NCBI GenBank assembly: GCA_964473155.1
Contig: CAYYNT010000010.1
Location: 29,864 to 93,863 of the forward strand
Source of the DNA: JAJFUG01 sp964473155
GTDB taxonomy: Bacteria; Gemmatimonadota; Glassbacteria; GWA2-58-10
DNA length: 64,000 nucleotides
Reading direction: 5' to 3'
Shown: in pieces, positions 25,040 to 34,002 of the stretch
Layout: each line of letters begins with the position of its first letter
Position numbering within the stretch: position 1 is the stretch's first letter
The notes under the pieces: generated by a model
What the model was told of the DNA's origin: nothing
Databases searched by the model: none
Seen by the model: the letters and a program-made list of their open reading frames with translations, nothing else
Position numbers and translations under genes: made by a program

Positions 25040-25079
25040 GAGTTCACCTGTCTGATTCAAACCGTTCATGGAGGACAAG

Positions 25080-26525
25080 ATGAAACGTGCGTGGCTGGCG
25101 GCTGTGGTTTATCTTCTCTGCGCCTGGGGCGTTTCTGAGGCTCAGGAGACTGTGCTCGTAAGGTTCAACGAGACCGATGAGGTGCTTATCAATCCCGGGA
25201 TCGGGTTCAACACGTTCCAGCGTTTCAACGGCGACACCCTCAACGGCGGCTCGGGCTGGACCGAGGGATTCCCCATCGAGTACCAGAAGTTCGACGGCGA
25301 CCTGACCAATCCGGACCACCCCGCTACTACGACCGCCTATTTCCGGGTCTACTGGAAATTCCTGGAGCCGGAGGATGACAAGTACAACTGGGAGATGATC
25401 GATAAGGCGCTCAGGACCGCGGCCGAGCGCGGCCAGACCCTTCTGCTCAGAATAGCGCCCTATGGCACCGGCCCCGAGAGGGATGTTCCGGACTGGGTGC
25501 GGACAATATTCGGGCCGGAAAAATCACGCGCCACAAAAGATGTGGATCAGGTTCAGGGTGAGGACCGCTGGCGGGTGAGCGCCAACGATCAGCGCTATCT
25601 GGACACTTTCACCGACATGATCCGCGACCTGGGGGCGCGCTACGACGGGCACCCGGACCTGGAGCTTGTGGACATGGCTCTCTGCGGCTACTGGGGCGAG
25701 GGCGCGGGAAGCAGCGAGTTGACCGACCACGCACGCCGCACACTGGTGGACGCCTATCTTGAAGCCTTCCCCAAAACGCACAAAGTCATGCTGCTGTCCG
25801 ATGAGAAAACCAACAGGTACGGCCGCTCGAATGCCAATGTCGGCTGGCGCGTGGACTGCCTCGGCGACCTGGGATTCTGGGCCAAGGAGCAGGCAGGCTG
25901 GACCCACATGTATGATTATTACCCGCAGGGGATTATCAATTTCGGAATGGAGGACGCCTGGAAAACAGCCCCGGTGAGCCTTGAAATATGCGGCACCATG
26001 CTGAGCTGGCGCGACAAGCAGGGCTACGGGCCAAAAGAAGTCAAGTACATCTTTGACCAGGCCCTCAAGTGGCACATCTCCAGTTTCAACGCCAAGAGCA
26101 GCGCCGTGCCAAAAGAGTGGTGGCCGCTGGTCAACGACTGGCTTAAAAAGATGGGGTACCGGTTCGTGCTGCGCAAGTTTACTTACCCTTCGGAAGTGCG
26201 CCAGCAGGGCAAGCTCGCGTTCACCTCGTGGTGGGAGAACACCGGTGTGTCCCCCGCCTACCGCGACTGGCCGGTTGCGCTGAGGTTGAAAAGCGCCGCC
26301 CGCACCGAGGTGCTTGTCACGGACAGCGATATCCGCAAGTGGCTGCCCGGTGACGCTCTGTTCGACAGCGCGGTGTTCGTGCCTCTGGACATGCCGATTG
26401 GCGAGTACGAGCTTTCTCTGGCCATTGTGGAGCCGAACACGCGCAAGCCGCACGTGCGCCTGGCGATCCCTGGACGCGACAGCGAGGGCTGGTATCCGCT
26501 GGGCAAGATCAAGGTGACAAAATAG
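25080..26525 (+). CDS. secreted DUF4832-type glycosidase-like protein, copy 2
   Basis: A 481-residue paralogue of the protein at 21915, with the same segments (EVLINPGIGFNTFQRF, MALCGYWGEGAG, RVDCLGDLGFWAKEQAGW, LKWHISSFNAKS, RDWPVALRL, TDSDIRKWLPGDALFDSAVF). The signal peptide is MKRAWLAAVVYLLCAWG to SEAQ. The start at 25080 follows GGAGG by five bases; an ATG at 25068 lies inside that site. It has insertions relative to copy 1 near residue 45-70 and 140-165, so the substrate range may differ. The gene follows the amidohydrolase by 40 bases. Confidence 0.75.
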   Translation: MKRAWLAAVVYLLCAWGVSEAQETVLVRFNETDEVLINPGIGFNTFQRFNGDTLNGGSGWTEGFPIEYQKFDGDLTNPDHPATTTAYFRVYWKFLEPEDDKYNWEMIDKALRTAAERGQTLLLRIAPYGTGPERDVPDWVRTIFGPEKSRATKDVDQVQGEDRWRVSANDQRYLDTFTDMIRDLGARYDGHPDLELVDMALCGYWGEGAGSSELTDHARRTLVDAYLEAFPKTHKVMLLSDEKTNRYGRSNANVGWRVDCLGDLGFWAKEQAGWTHMYDYYPQGIINFGMEDAWKTAPVSLEICGTMLSWRDKQGYGPKEVKYIFDQALKWHISSFNAKSSAVPKEWWPLVNDWLKKMGYRFVLRKFTYPSEVRQQGKLAFTSWWENTGVSPAYRDWPVALRLKSAARTEVLVTDSDIRKWLPGDALFDSAVFVPLDMPIGEYELSLAIVEPNTRKPHVRLAIPGRDSEGWYPLGKIKVTK

Positions 26526-26543
26526 AGCGGTAGATTGGACATA

Positions 26544-26616
26544 CAGGGGCTATCCCAAAAATTCTGAGATTCTGCTATTTGTGAATTGATACAATCTCTA
26601 TCTATTCGCAAATCAA
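26544..26616. repeat. dispersed repeat, copy 1 (transposon-end-like)
   Basis: The element begins CAGGGGCTATCCCAAAA and continues to about 26616. It aligns with the right edge of the window (63929 on) over about 70 bases, sharing CAGGGG-CT-TCCCAAAA, TGCT-TTTG-GAATT and CAA-CTCTA-CT. The opening resembles terminal inverted repeats of some DDE transposons. A type A palindrome follows at once. Confidence 0.55.
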
Positions 26617-26624
26617 GTATTTCC

Positions 26625-26652
26625 GTAGGGGCGACCGGCCGGTCGCCCCTAC
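26625..26652. repeat. dispersed GC palindrome, type A
   Basis: A perfect 28-bp palindrome, GTAGGGGCGACCGG followed by its exact complement, 100 bases after the stop of the second DUF4832 gene. The inner 24 bp recur exactly at 40671-40694. Confidence 0.8.
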
Positions 26653-26765
26653 AATCAGGCTTTGGAACCCTTTTTCTTTAAGGTAGCTCAAGGTTCTCTT
26701 TTCAAACCGGTTTCCTGAAATAACTCAGCAGAGCGTCCCCGCAAACCTGAAAGAAGGAACCCGCC

Positions 26766-28211
26766 ATGCCGAACCAGCCCCGAGCCTGCCAGCCTGACAA
26801 ATGCTCCCGCCGGACTTTCCTCGGATCCTGTGGCGCAGCCGCCGTGGGAATCGGAGCGTTGTCGATGTTCCCGTCCTGGAGCGGCGGCATTCTCTCCGCC
26901 GCGGAAACAGACGCCGGAAAGAAATCCCGTATCCGCCTGGTCTTCGCCTATCCCGATCCATCCAAACCGATCTGGCCCAATATCGGGTATGATTTCGACG
27001 GGCATATCCGCGAGGTGACGCAGAAACTCGCCGCCGGGTGCCCATCGGTGGAGTTCCTCCCGGTGACGATATCCGACGGAAACGCGGATGCCGCTAAAAA
27101 AATAGTCACCGGTGACGGGAACAATGTGGATGGATACCTGGTTTACATGGCGGGCTGCCTCTGGGGCGAAACTCCGGAGACAATCGCCGCCGCGGGCAAG
27201 CCCACCGTGATCGCGGACAACCTTTTCGCCGGATCGGGCAAGTTCCTTGTCGGTTCTGCCGCGGCCCGCCGCGCCGGCCGCCGAGTGGTGGCGGTCTCGA
27301 GCTCGAATTTCCAGGACACTGTTGACGCCGTGAACTGCATCCATGCAATCGGTGCGCTTTCCCGCTCGAAAGTGCTGGTCGTGGGCAGCGAGCCGAGCCG
27401 GATCGCAATCCAGACCTACGGGACCGGCATCCAGTCTGTCGGTTACCCGGAGGTCAACGAGTTCTACAGAAAGGTGGACCGCAAGGAGGCGCAGGCGGTG
27501 GCGGACCGCTGGATAAAAACCGCCGGGAAAGTGATCGAGCCGAAACGGGAAACGATTGTTGATTCAGCGGCGATGTACCTGACCATGGATGGCCTGCTCG
27601 TAACGCGCGGCGCGGACGCGATAGCAGTCAACTGCCTGAGCGGCATCTACGCCGGCGAAATGGTGGAGGCCTACCCGTGCCTCGGATTCATGGCCCTGGA
27701 CGACAGCGGTAAGGTGGGGGCCTGCGAGGCCGACCAGCGTTCCACTATAACCAAGCTCCTGATGAAATACCTGGCGGGACGGCCGGGCTTTATCTCCGAC
27801 CCGGTGATCGACACCGCCACCAACCGCATCATCTACGCCCATTGCGTGGCCCCGACCAGAGTGTTCGGGCCGGAGGGACCGGCGAACCCGTTCCATATCC
27901 GCGACCATTCCGAGGACCGCAAGGGCGCCTGCAACCGATCGCTGATGCCGCTGGGCGAGACCGTGACCACGATCATGTTCGATGCGGAAAAGAAAAAAGT
28001 GATCATGCATCAGGGCGTGACAGTGGAGAATGTGGATGAGGACAAGGCCTGCCGCACCAAATTAGCCGTGGAGGTCAAGGGCGACATCCACAAGCTGCTG
28101 GAGCAATGGGACGAGTGGGGCTGGCACCGTGTGACATTCTATGGCGACCACCGCCGCAAAGTGATCGATACCGCGGCCTTATTAGGGTTCGGGGTGGTCG
28201 AGGAAGCCTGA
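26766..28211 (+). CDS. Tat-exported L-fucose/arabinose isomerase-like protein
   Basis: A 481-residue protein with a twin-arginine signal (CSRRTFLGSCGAAAVGIGAL). The mature part resembles the FucI/AraA fold. The N-terminal Rossmann-like halves carry VDGYLVYMAGCLWGET. The C-terminal part has EAYPCLGFMALDD, GACEADQRSTITKLLMKYL and YAHCVAPTRVF, which match the metal-binding Glu, Asp and His region of L-fucose isomerase-like proteins. Such isomerases are normally cytoplasmic, so an exported relative may have another role, such as sugar binding or a periplasmic redox/isomerase step. AAGGAA precedes the ATG. Confidence 0.75.
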   Translation: MPNQPRACQPDKCSRRTFLGSCGAAAVGIGALSMFPSWSGGILSAAETDAGKKSRIRLVFAYPDPSKPIWPNIGYDFDGHIREVTQKLAAGCPSVEFLPVTISDGNADAAKKIVTGDGNNVDGYLVYMAGCLWGETPETIAAAGKPTVIADNLFAGSGKFLVGSAAARRAGRRVVAVSSSNFQDTVDAVNCIHAIGALSRSKVLVVGSEPSRIAIQTYGTGIQSVGYPEVNEFYRKVDRKEAQAVADRWIKTAGKVIEPKRETIVDSAAMYLTMDGLLVTRGADAIAVNCLSGIYAGEMVEAYPCLGFMALDDSGKVGACEADQRSTITKLLMKYLAGRPGFISDPVIDTATNRIIYAHCVAPTRVFGPEGPANPFHIRDHSEDRKGACNRSLMPLGETVTTIMFDAEKKKVIMHQGVTVENVDEDKACRTKLAVEVKGDIHKLLEQWDEWGWHRVTFYGDHRRKVIDTAALLGFGVVEEA

Positions 28212-28308
28212 GAGCGCGGCAGAAAACGAAAAGCGGCTGTTTAAAGTCTTCGTTTCTTCTCTTTGCGAGTTGCAGCTGCATATAACAGCTTGCATTTAAA
28301 GCACTTGC

Positions 28309-28336
28309 GTAGGGGCACGGCGCGCCGCGCCCCTAC
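28309..28336. repeat. dispersed GC palindrome, type B, imperfect
   Basis: GTAGGGGCACGGCG followed by its complement with one mismatch (A opposite C), 98 bases after the isomerase-like gene. It shares the core of 17685-17706 and the outer GTAGGGGC of 26625-26652. Confidence 0.75.
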
Positions 28337-28389
28337 ATCCAAGACTTTCAAGACACACCACTCTACTTTCATTCATGCATTTCATTGAT

Positions 28390-28929
28390 TCACTTTTTTT
28401 CTTCGTCCAGCAAGTCGCCGTAATGCTTCCTGGTGCACTCCGGGCAGATGCCATGGCTGAACTCGGCCTCGGAATGCTCCTTGATGTATTTTTCGAGCTG
28501 CACCCAATCGCTCCGCGGATCTTGATCTATCCTGATTTTTTTGCAGTAACTGCAAATAGGAAGGATGCCTTTCAGGACATTGACTTCGCGGGACAGTTCC
28601 TGCATCTGCCTGGAATTTTTGTCAATAAGATACGCAAAGATTAAAAGAACGGACATCCGGATTATCATATTGATTACACTTGCTTCCCAGGGCCAGAGTT
28701 CGTGCCAGAAAAACTCGAAAGCCAGCCTTATCGCCGGGAGCAAGATGGAAAGCAGAATACTCCAGTTCAGCCGGTTGATCCAGGCTAATAACGCCACCGG
28801 GATCAGGTACAGAATAGGAAAATGGATAAGCGCGCCGGTTATATAATCTATCAGAAGAAAAACCGCAGCCAGGAGCAATGTCCCATACAAGTAAATCTTC
28901 GAATCCCTGCATTTCACCAGGCGCAACAT
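28390..28929 (-). CDS. membrane protein with C-terminal Cys-pair motif
   Basis: A 179-residue protein; the start at 28929 follows GGAGG by four bases. Residues 12-115 form about four membrane helices (LLLAAVFLLIDYITGALI onward). A short amphipathic coil follows, then the module LPICSYCKKIR through HGICPECTRKHY. That C-terminal CxxC...CxxC module is common at the ends of PAS, response-regulator and GGDEF proteins in anaerobes and probably binds zinc or senses redox state. Here it has no kinase or cyclase partner domain. Function unknown. Confidence 0.7.
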   Translation of the reverse strand: MLRLVKCRDSKIYLYGTLLLAAVFLLIDYITGALIHFPILYLIPVALLAWINRLNWSILLSILLPAIRLAFEFFWHELWPWEASVINMIIRMSVLLIFAYLIDKNSRQMQELSREVNVLKGILPICSYCKKIRIDQDPRSDWVQLEKYIKEHSEAEFSHGICPECTRKHYGDLLDEEKK

Positions 28930-29039
28930 TGCCCCTCCAGGCAGCGGGAATGCAATCTTCCCTGCACTATCGAGTTTTTCTGTATTTAATATTACTTCAG
29001 GTTGCAGCACTTGTAAATACACGTCAATTAACGAAAAAT

Positions 29040-30332
29040 CTATTCGACCCTCCCGAGCGAATCGAGAAACTCTTCCGGCACGGAAGCGGCATAAATCTGC
29101 GGGATGCCGGTCCGTGTGGAGTTGAAGAACACATACCGGCAGTCCGGGCTGATAAAAGGATGCGTATGGGTGTACTGCTGGGCGCCCAGTATGGTCTCCG
29201 ACTGGCACAATCGCCTGTACTGTCCGGTTGCGGACAGACCGATATAGATGTTGCCGCTGGTGTCATCGCAGACAAAGTATTTACCGTCCGGCGATGACGA
29301 CACGTGCCAGAAATACAGGCCTCCGGCTACGATCACCGGGTCTTTTCCGTCCTCCAAAGCCACCAGGTTCCCCTTTTTCCCTCCGAACTCCACGTCATCG
29401 GTCAGGGTCACCAGCATTTTCCCAGTCCTCCCGAGCCAGCATTCGTGTCCCTGGACGCTTGGTGTGTAAGGCTTGCCGACATGCAGCGGACGGACATTGT
29501 CGCCTTTGTAATCTATCAGGTATAGCGTAGCTCCCTCAGGCCCCACCATCGGAGCGAACTCGCCGAACTCGTTCAGGCTGCCGCCCCGGTTGTGTTGAAT
29601 CATAATATCCCGCCCCTGGCCGGGATCCCACTGCGGATGGGCGTTGAATATGTCAATCCTGGAATGAATGGTTTTCCAGGAACGCTCTACCGTGTCGAAA
29701 CGTATAATCCCGGTCGATCTGTCGGGCAGCCTGGCGGCGGTGGCGTAGTAACGGCCGTCCGGCGACATCGTTCCCAGGGCATAAATCCGTTTCAAGCCAT
29801 CCGCCACAATCAGTTCTTCCCTTTCACCGCTCCACAGATTCTTTCTCACCAGAACAGATTCACCGCTTTCACGGCTCCAGACGTAATACAGATACTCGCC
29901 GTCCGGTGACACGACCGGCCCGCTTACCGGCGTTTCATCGGTAAGCGGAAACAATCGCCACGAGCCGGTCTCGCAGAGCCAGTACTCCCTGGGCCTGTCG
30001 GCCGAGGAGCGCCTTGCGTACACGAAAAACCGGCTGTCAGGGGTGAAAACCGGAGCCTCGGGGTAGATATTCTCATGGATCAGCGGGCTGCCGGTCAATT
30101 GCCCCATCTCGGAGCCGGATTCCTCGACCGTATGCCAGCCCAGGTGTTCCTGGTGAGCCCTTCCGGCTGGATATTTCTTTCGGGCCGGGTTATCAGGCGA
30201 CCGTTTTGCAGCCTGAGCGGCGCTTTTATCATCCTTTCCGGCAAGCTCGCCGGCGGAGATCAAAGGCAACGCGGATATCGCTGCCGAGCCGAGCTTCAGA
30301 AAATCGAGACGGTTCAAAGATGTCTTTCGCAT
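29040..30332 (-). CDS. exported TolB-like beta-propeller, oligogalacturonate-lyase-like
   Basis: A 430-residue protein whose N-terminus (LNRLDFLKLGSAAISALPLI) looks like a Tat signal with Asn-Arg in place of Arg-Arg. The rest is a WD40/TolB-type propeller with repeated SPDG blades (VVSPDGEYLYYV, MSPDGRYYAT, SSPDGKYFVC, ISPDCRYVFFNS). IFNAHPQWDPGQGRDIMI, VQGHECWLG and THTHPFISPD supply His residues like those that bind Mn in oligogalacturonate lyase. Lyase activity is plausible but unproven; a glycan-binding role is the alternative. It is 61 bases downstream of the deacetylase-like gene on the same strand. Confidence 0.65.
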   Translation of the reverse strand: MRKTSLNRLDFLKLGSAAISALPLISAGELAGKDDKSAAQAAKRSPDNPARKKYPAGRAHQEHLGWHTVEESGSEMGQLTGSPLIHENIYPEAPVFTPDSRFFVYARRSSADRPREYWLCETGSWRLFPLTDETPVSGPVVSPDGEYLYYVWSRESGESVLVRKNLWSGEREELIVADGLKRIYALGTMSPDGRYYATAARLPDRSTGIIRFDTVERSWKTIHSRIDIFNAHPQWDPGQGRDIMIQHNRGGSLNEFGEFAPMVGPEGATLYLIDYKGDNVRPLHVGKPYTPSVQGHECWLGRTGKMLVTLTDDVEFGGKKGNLVALEDGKDPVIVAGGLYFWHVSSSPDGKYFVCDDTSGNIYIGLSATGQYRRLCQSETILGAQQYTHTHPFISPDCRYVFFNSTRTGIPQIYAASVPEEFLDSLGRVE

Positions 30333-30393
30333 GACCGGACCTCTCTGAAAACCTTTTGAAGAACTTTAGCTACAGAATTCCATAAGAATCGGT

Positions 30394-32262
30394 CTATTTC
30401 AACTCCAGCCTGTGTTCTCCCAGACCGGCCGGGACCGTCAGTTCCTGCACGCCCTTTTTTGCCACCGCGCCAGATTTCTTACCGTCCACAAAAATCGTTT
30501 TTCCGGCCAGCACTTCGCGCTGCCAGTCGGCGATGTCCAGTTTCCAAGCCGAGGCGTTTTCCCTGAAATGCTGGCAGTAGTGTGTGTCGTAGTTCCAGGC
30601 CACACCATCGTCCAGGCTGCGGCTCTGACGCGCGGCGTGCATGTAGCCCACGTACTCGTTGAATCCGATATAGACCGCCTCCGTCCCGGCGTTCCTGAAA
30701 GTGTCCGGGAATTTCTCCGGGTGCTCGGCGATGCCCTTATCGTGAGCATCCGGCTGAGCCTCTATCGTGGCCGGGGCATCCTCTGTCCCCTCGAACAGCC
30801 AGTTGCGCACGGCCAGGTCAGGCCCCAGATAGCCCCCATACCAGCAGAACCAGCCGAAACCCTGACGGGCGGCTAATTTCCAGGTGTGCGCGTCCGGGGT
30901 CAGGGTGATCCCCAGCCCGCCGGAGACAAAGGATAGCGGGTCAATCCCGAACAGACGGCCCAGCCACTCGCGGCCCATTCTCATATGATGGTTCTGCACC
31001 GCGGCCGGGATGGGGATTACCCCGTTCACCGGTCCGGCGCGGCGGGTGTCGCCGAACTCGCGGTACCAGCCCACCTCGGCTTTCTCGCCGTCGACGGGTG
31101 CGCCCCACCAGGGGCCGGGCGCGCTCTCCAGGTCCGGCTGCATGTGGGTCCAGCCGTGACTCTGAACCTCGAACACTCCCGCCGCGATTCCATCGCGCAG
31201 GCCCTCTCCGGTAGAGATAAAGTTCTGCCGCGCACCGAACTTGTCGACAAAATCCCGCTGGAAAGTCAGCTCCACCGTGCGCAGGCTGTCGTTGACAAAC
31301 CCCGGCACGACATTGATCACAAGCTTTGCGTTGTGCGCCTTGAGCGGCTTGATCAGGCTCTCGTTTATCTGCTCGCGGGTCAGGGTTGGATAGTGCCAGG
31401 AGTCGAGCCAGGCGCAGGAGGAGCTTCCCGGATCGTCCATCACGATAATTTTTCGATTTTCCCAGGTCTTGAACACGCTGTAGCCTATCGCCTCGGTCAG
31501 GGCGCGCCGCAGAAGAGTCCGCATGGCCTGGTGCTCCAGGTTCATGTAGCGGTCCCCGCCGATCCAGATCGCCACGGTGTTGTTATCCATCGGCAACTCT
31601 GTCAGCGCGGGATACTTTCCGTGGCGGGCCAGAACACGCACCGCCTCGTTTTGCTTACTCACCCGCACCCGATGGACATAACCCGAATTCGGCACCGGCA
31701 CGAGAACCGGCCCCAGTCCGCGGGTCAGGAAATGCTCTCCCTCAGCCATAATCTGGTCCGCGGTCATGTTATAGCCCTGGTATCTCAGGCCGCACAGCCC
31801 GGCGATAGATTCCTCGCTCAGGCCGGTGTTGAGCGCGATCAGGCTTATCCCGTGCTTCGCCACGGCAGCCTCAAGGAACCTGGCGCTGGTCCTATCCAGA
31901 CTGAAATCATCTTTTCCAGGGGCCACCAGGATGCAGCCATAGCGCGGACTGCCATCCCAGCCCAGTATCCTCTCCGGATTAAACTGCTCGCTGTCCGTTC
32001 GCAGGATATCGAACGGAATGCCCCAGCTCTTGAGCAGCACCACGAGTTGGAAGAAATCGGCGCCGAAAGGACGGTAGCTCAGATCATAATTAGGTATCTC
32101 GGCCTGCTGCACATCCAGAAGGAAGCTTTCCTTGTCCTGCCACTGCCCGCCGATCATCAGCAGAACGCGGTGGGGCTTCAGTTTCTGTTCCGCCAGCGTG
32201 GCCCCCGCTACACCCCACGACGCCAGCAGTATCAGTATCAGAAAGGCTCTCATCCTCAGCAT
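30394..32262 (-). CDS. secreted polysaccharide-deacetylase-like protein
   Basis: A 622-residue exported protein with signal peptide MRAFLILILLASWGVAGAT. An N-terminal domain (about 30-250) resembles a flavodoxin-like/glutaminase-like fold (RVLLMIGGQWQDKESFLLD). The central part has NodB-like motifs: VMDDPGSSS (first Asp pair) and VQSHGWTHM (HxxxH metal site). Both suggest carbohydrate-esterase-4-type activity, removing acetyl groups from glycans. The C-terminal 80 residues look like a beta-sandwich. Only the core motifs are clear, so exact activity is open. GGAGAG precedes the ATG. Confidence 0.65.
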   Translation of the reverse strand: MLRMRAFLILILLASWGVAGATLAEQKLKPHRVLLMIGGQWQDKESFLLDVQQAEIPNYDLSYRPFGADFFQLVVLLKSWGIPFDILRTDSEQFNPERILGWDGSPRYGCILVAPGKDDFSLDRTSARFLEAAVAKHGISLIALNTGLSEESIAGLCGLRYQGYNMTADQIMAEGEHFLTRGLGPVLVPVPNSGYVHRVRVSKQNEAVRVLARHGKYPALTELPMDNNTVAIWIGGDRYMNLEHQAMRTLLRRALTEAIGYSVFKTWENRKIIVMDDPGSSSCAWLDSWHYPTLTREQINESLIKPLKAHNAKLVINVVPGFVNDSLRTVELTFQRDFVDKFGARQNFISTGEGLRDGIAAGVFEVQSHGWTHMQPDLESAPGPWWGAPVDGEKAEVGWYREFGDTRRAGPVNGVIPIPAAVQNHHMRMGREWLGRLFGIDPLSFVSGGLGITLTPDAHTWKLAARQGFGWFCWYGGYLGPDLAVRNWLFEGTEDAPATIEAQPDAHDKGIAEHPEKFPDTFRNAGTEAVYIGFNEYVGYMHAARQSRSLDDGVAWNYDTHYCQHFRENASAWKLDIADWQREVLAGKTIFVDGKKSGAVAKKGVQELTVPAGLGEHRLELK

Positions 32263-32395
32263 CGTCTCTCCACGGCAAGGGAATTGTTATTCGGAGATAG
32301 CGGGTTCAATCTATATGTCATTATAGATCAAGGGCAAGGAAATGTACTTGACATCGCCTTGCCTGTCGACTGGGTGAAGCATTGTTCTGAATTAT

Positions 32396-32427
32396 AAAGG
32401 CCGCCCCGCGCACCGGACGGCCTTTTT
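32396..32427 (-). terminator. terminator between gdhA and deacetylase gene
   Basis: AAAGGCCG (32396-32403) pairs with CGGCCTTT (32418-32425), with five T residues on the plus side and TATAATT on the minus side. It lies 30 bases past the gdhA stop, so it most likely ends gdhA. Confidence 0.65.
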
Positions 32428-32456
32428 GTCATACCTTATAACACTTTTACCGAGGA

Positions 32457-33800
32457 TCAGATCAGGCCCATCGCCACCATGGCCCGCGCCACCTTGATAA
32501 ATCCGGCTATGTTCGCTCCATTGACATAATTGCCCGGTGTGCCGAACTCCTCGGCAGTCTCGTGGCAGGTGCGGTGGATGCCGATCATGATGCTTTCGAG
32601 TCTTTTCTCCGTGTACTCGAACGACCAGGCGTCGCGGCAGGCGTTCTGCTGCATTTCCAGGGCGCTGGTGGCCACGCCGCCGGCATTGGCCGCCTTGGCA
32701 GGACCATAGGCGATTTTGGAATCCAGGAATATTTTTACGCCCTCAGGAGTGGTGGGCATGTTCGCGCCTTCTCCAACCGCGATGCAGCCGTTTTTCACGA
32801 GGGTGGCGGCATCCTTGCCGTTTATCTCGTTCTGCGTGGCCGAGGGCATGGCCACCTGGCAGGGTATCTCCCAGATGTTGCCATTGGCCGTATAGGTTGC
32901 ATCCTTATGGTAGAGCGCGTAATCCTTTATCCTGCGGCGCTCCACTTCCTTGAGTTGCTTGACCAGTTCGAGATCGATTCCACTCTTGTGGTAAATAACC
33001 CCATTGGAATCGGAGCAGGCCACTACTTTACCGCCAAGCTGCGCGACTTTTTCGATTGTGTAGATCGCCACGTTGCCGGAACCGGAAACCAGGACAGTTT
33101 TGCCCTCGAATGAATCGCCGCGTGACTTGAGCATTTCGTTGACAAAAAAGGAGCAGCCGTAACCGGTGGCCTCGGTGCGCACCAGCGAGCCGCCCCAGTT
33201 CAATCCCTTGCCGGTGAGAACTCCACTCTCGTAGCGGTTGGACATGCGCTTATACTGGCCGAACATGTAGCCGACTTCACGGCCTCCCACGCCGGTATCC
33301 CCGGCCGGGACATCCGTGTACTCGCCGACATGGCGGAACAGCTCGGTCATAAAGCTCTGGCAGAAATGCATTATTTCGTTGTCGGACTTGCCCTTGGGAT
33401 CGAAATCCGAGCCGCCCTTGCCACCGCCTATCGGCATGCCGGTCAGCGCGTTCTTGAAAATCTGCTCGAAGCCCAGGAACTTGATGATCCCCAGATAAAC
33501 TGAAGGATGGAAACGGATGCCGCCCTTGTAGGGGCCGAGCGCGCTGTTGAACTGAACTCTGAAGCCTCGGTTGATATGGACCTCGCCCTTGTCATCCTGC
33601 CAGGGGACCCGGAAAATGATCTGACGTTCAGGCTCGCAGATACGCTCGATAATCTTATGATGGCCGAACTCGGGGTACTTGCTGATCACCGGCCCGAGTG
33701 ATTCGAGCACCTCCCGCACCGCCTGATGGAATTCCACCTCGCCCGGATTGCGCTTCACAACTTCCTGGTACGCCAGTTCGATCTTCTCGCTCGCCGGCAT
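32457..33800 (-). CDS. gdhA: NADP-type glutamate dehydrogenase
   Basis: A 447-residue hexameric-type enzyme that aminates 2-oxoglutarate with ammonia and NAD(P)H. Seen are the N-terminal RNPGEVEFHQAVREVLESL, KGGIRFHPSVYLGIIKFL, the catalytic PIGGGKGGSDFDPKGKSD, GDTGVGGREVGYMFGQYKR and the Rossmann motif VSGSGNVAIYTIEK. The bacterial length and these motifs match the E. coli GdhA class. A GGGGG site precedes the ATG at 33800. Monocistronic by the terminator that follows. Confidence 0.97.
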   Translation of the reverse strand: MPASEKIELAYQEVVKRNPGEVEFHQAVREVLESLGPVISKYPEFGHHKIIERICEPERQIIFRVPWQDDKGEVHINRGFRVQFNSALGPYKGGIRFHPSVYLGIIKFLGFEQIFKNALTGMPIGGGKGGSDFDPKGKSDNEIMHFCQSFMTELFRHVGEYTDVPAGDTGVGGREVGYMFGQYKRMSNRYESGVLTGKGLNWGGSLVRTEATGYGCSFFVNEMLKSRGDSFEGKTVLVSGSGNVAIYTIEKVAQLGGKVVACSDSNGVIYHKSGIDLELVKQLKEVERRRIKDYALYHKDATYTANGNIWEIPCQVAMPSATQNEINGKDAATLVKNGCIAVGEGANMPTTPEGVKIFLDSKIAYGPAKAANAGGVATSALEMQQNACRDAWSFEYTEKRLESIMIGIHRTCHETAEEFGTPGNYVNGANIAGFIKVARAMVAMGLI

Positions 33801-33908
33801 CTACAGCCCCCTGGTAAAACAGTTCAATTGGTTTATAAATTACACAAAAAAGCCACAGTGCGGCCGATTGCCGTCGCCCGCGGCTTGGGACATGCTCATG
33901 TCAGGATA

Positions 33909-34002
33909 CTACAGGAACAGGTCTTCTTTGAGATTTACGAAATGTCCGCACACCGGACACGGCTCTCCTGTAAGGTCAAGCCGCGCCGCCCCCTGCGGGG
34001 GG
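33909..34002 (-). other. out-of-frame CPVCG tail after bacterioferritin
   Basis: One frame over from bfr, the sequence past a C6/G5 homopolymer pair (33989-34002) encodes GAARLDLTGEPCPVCG and a short tail ending at a TAG at 33909-33911. A one-base shorter homopolymer would join it to bfr as a 191-residue protein. It is either a frameshifted or slippage-controlled C-terminus, or chance. Confidence 0.35.
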
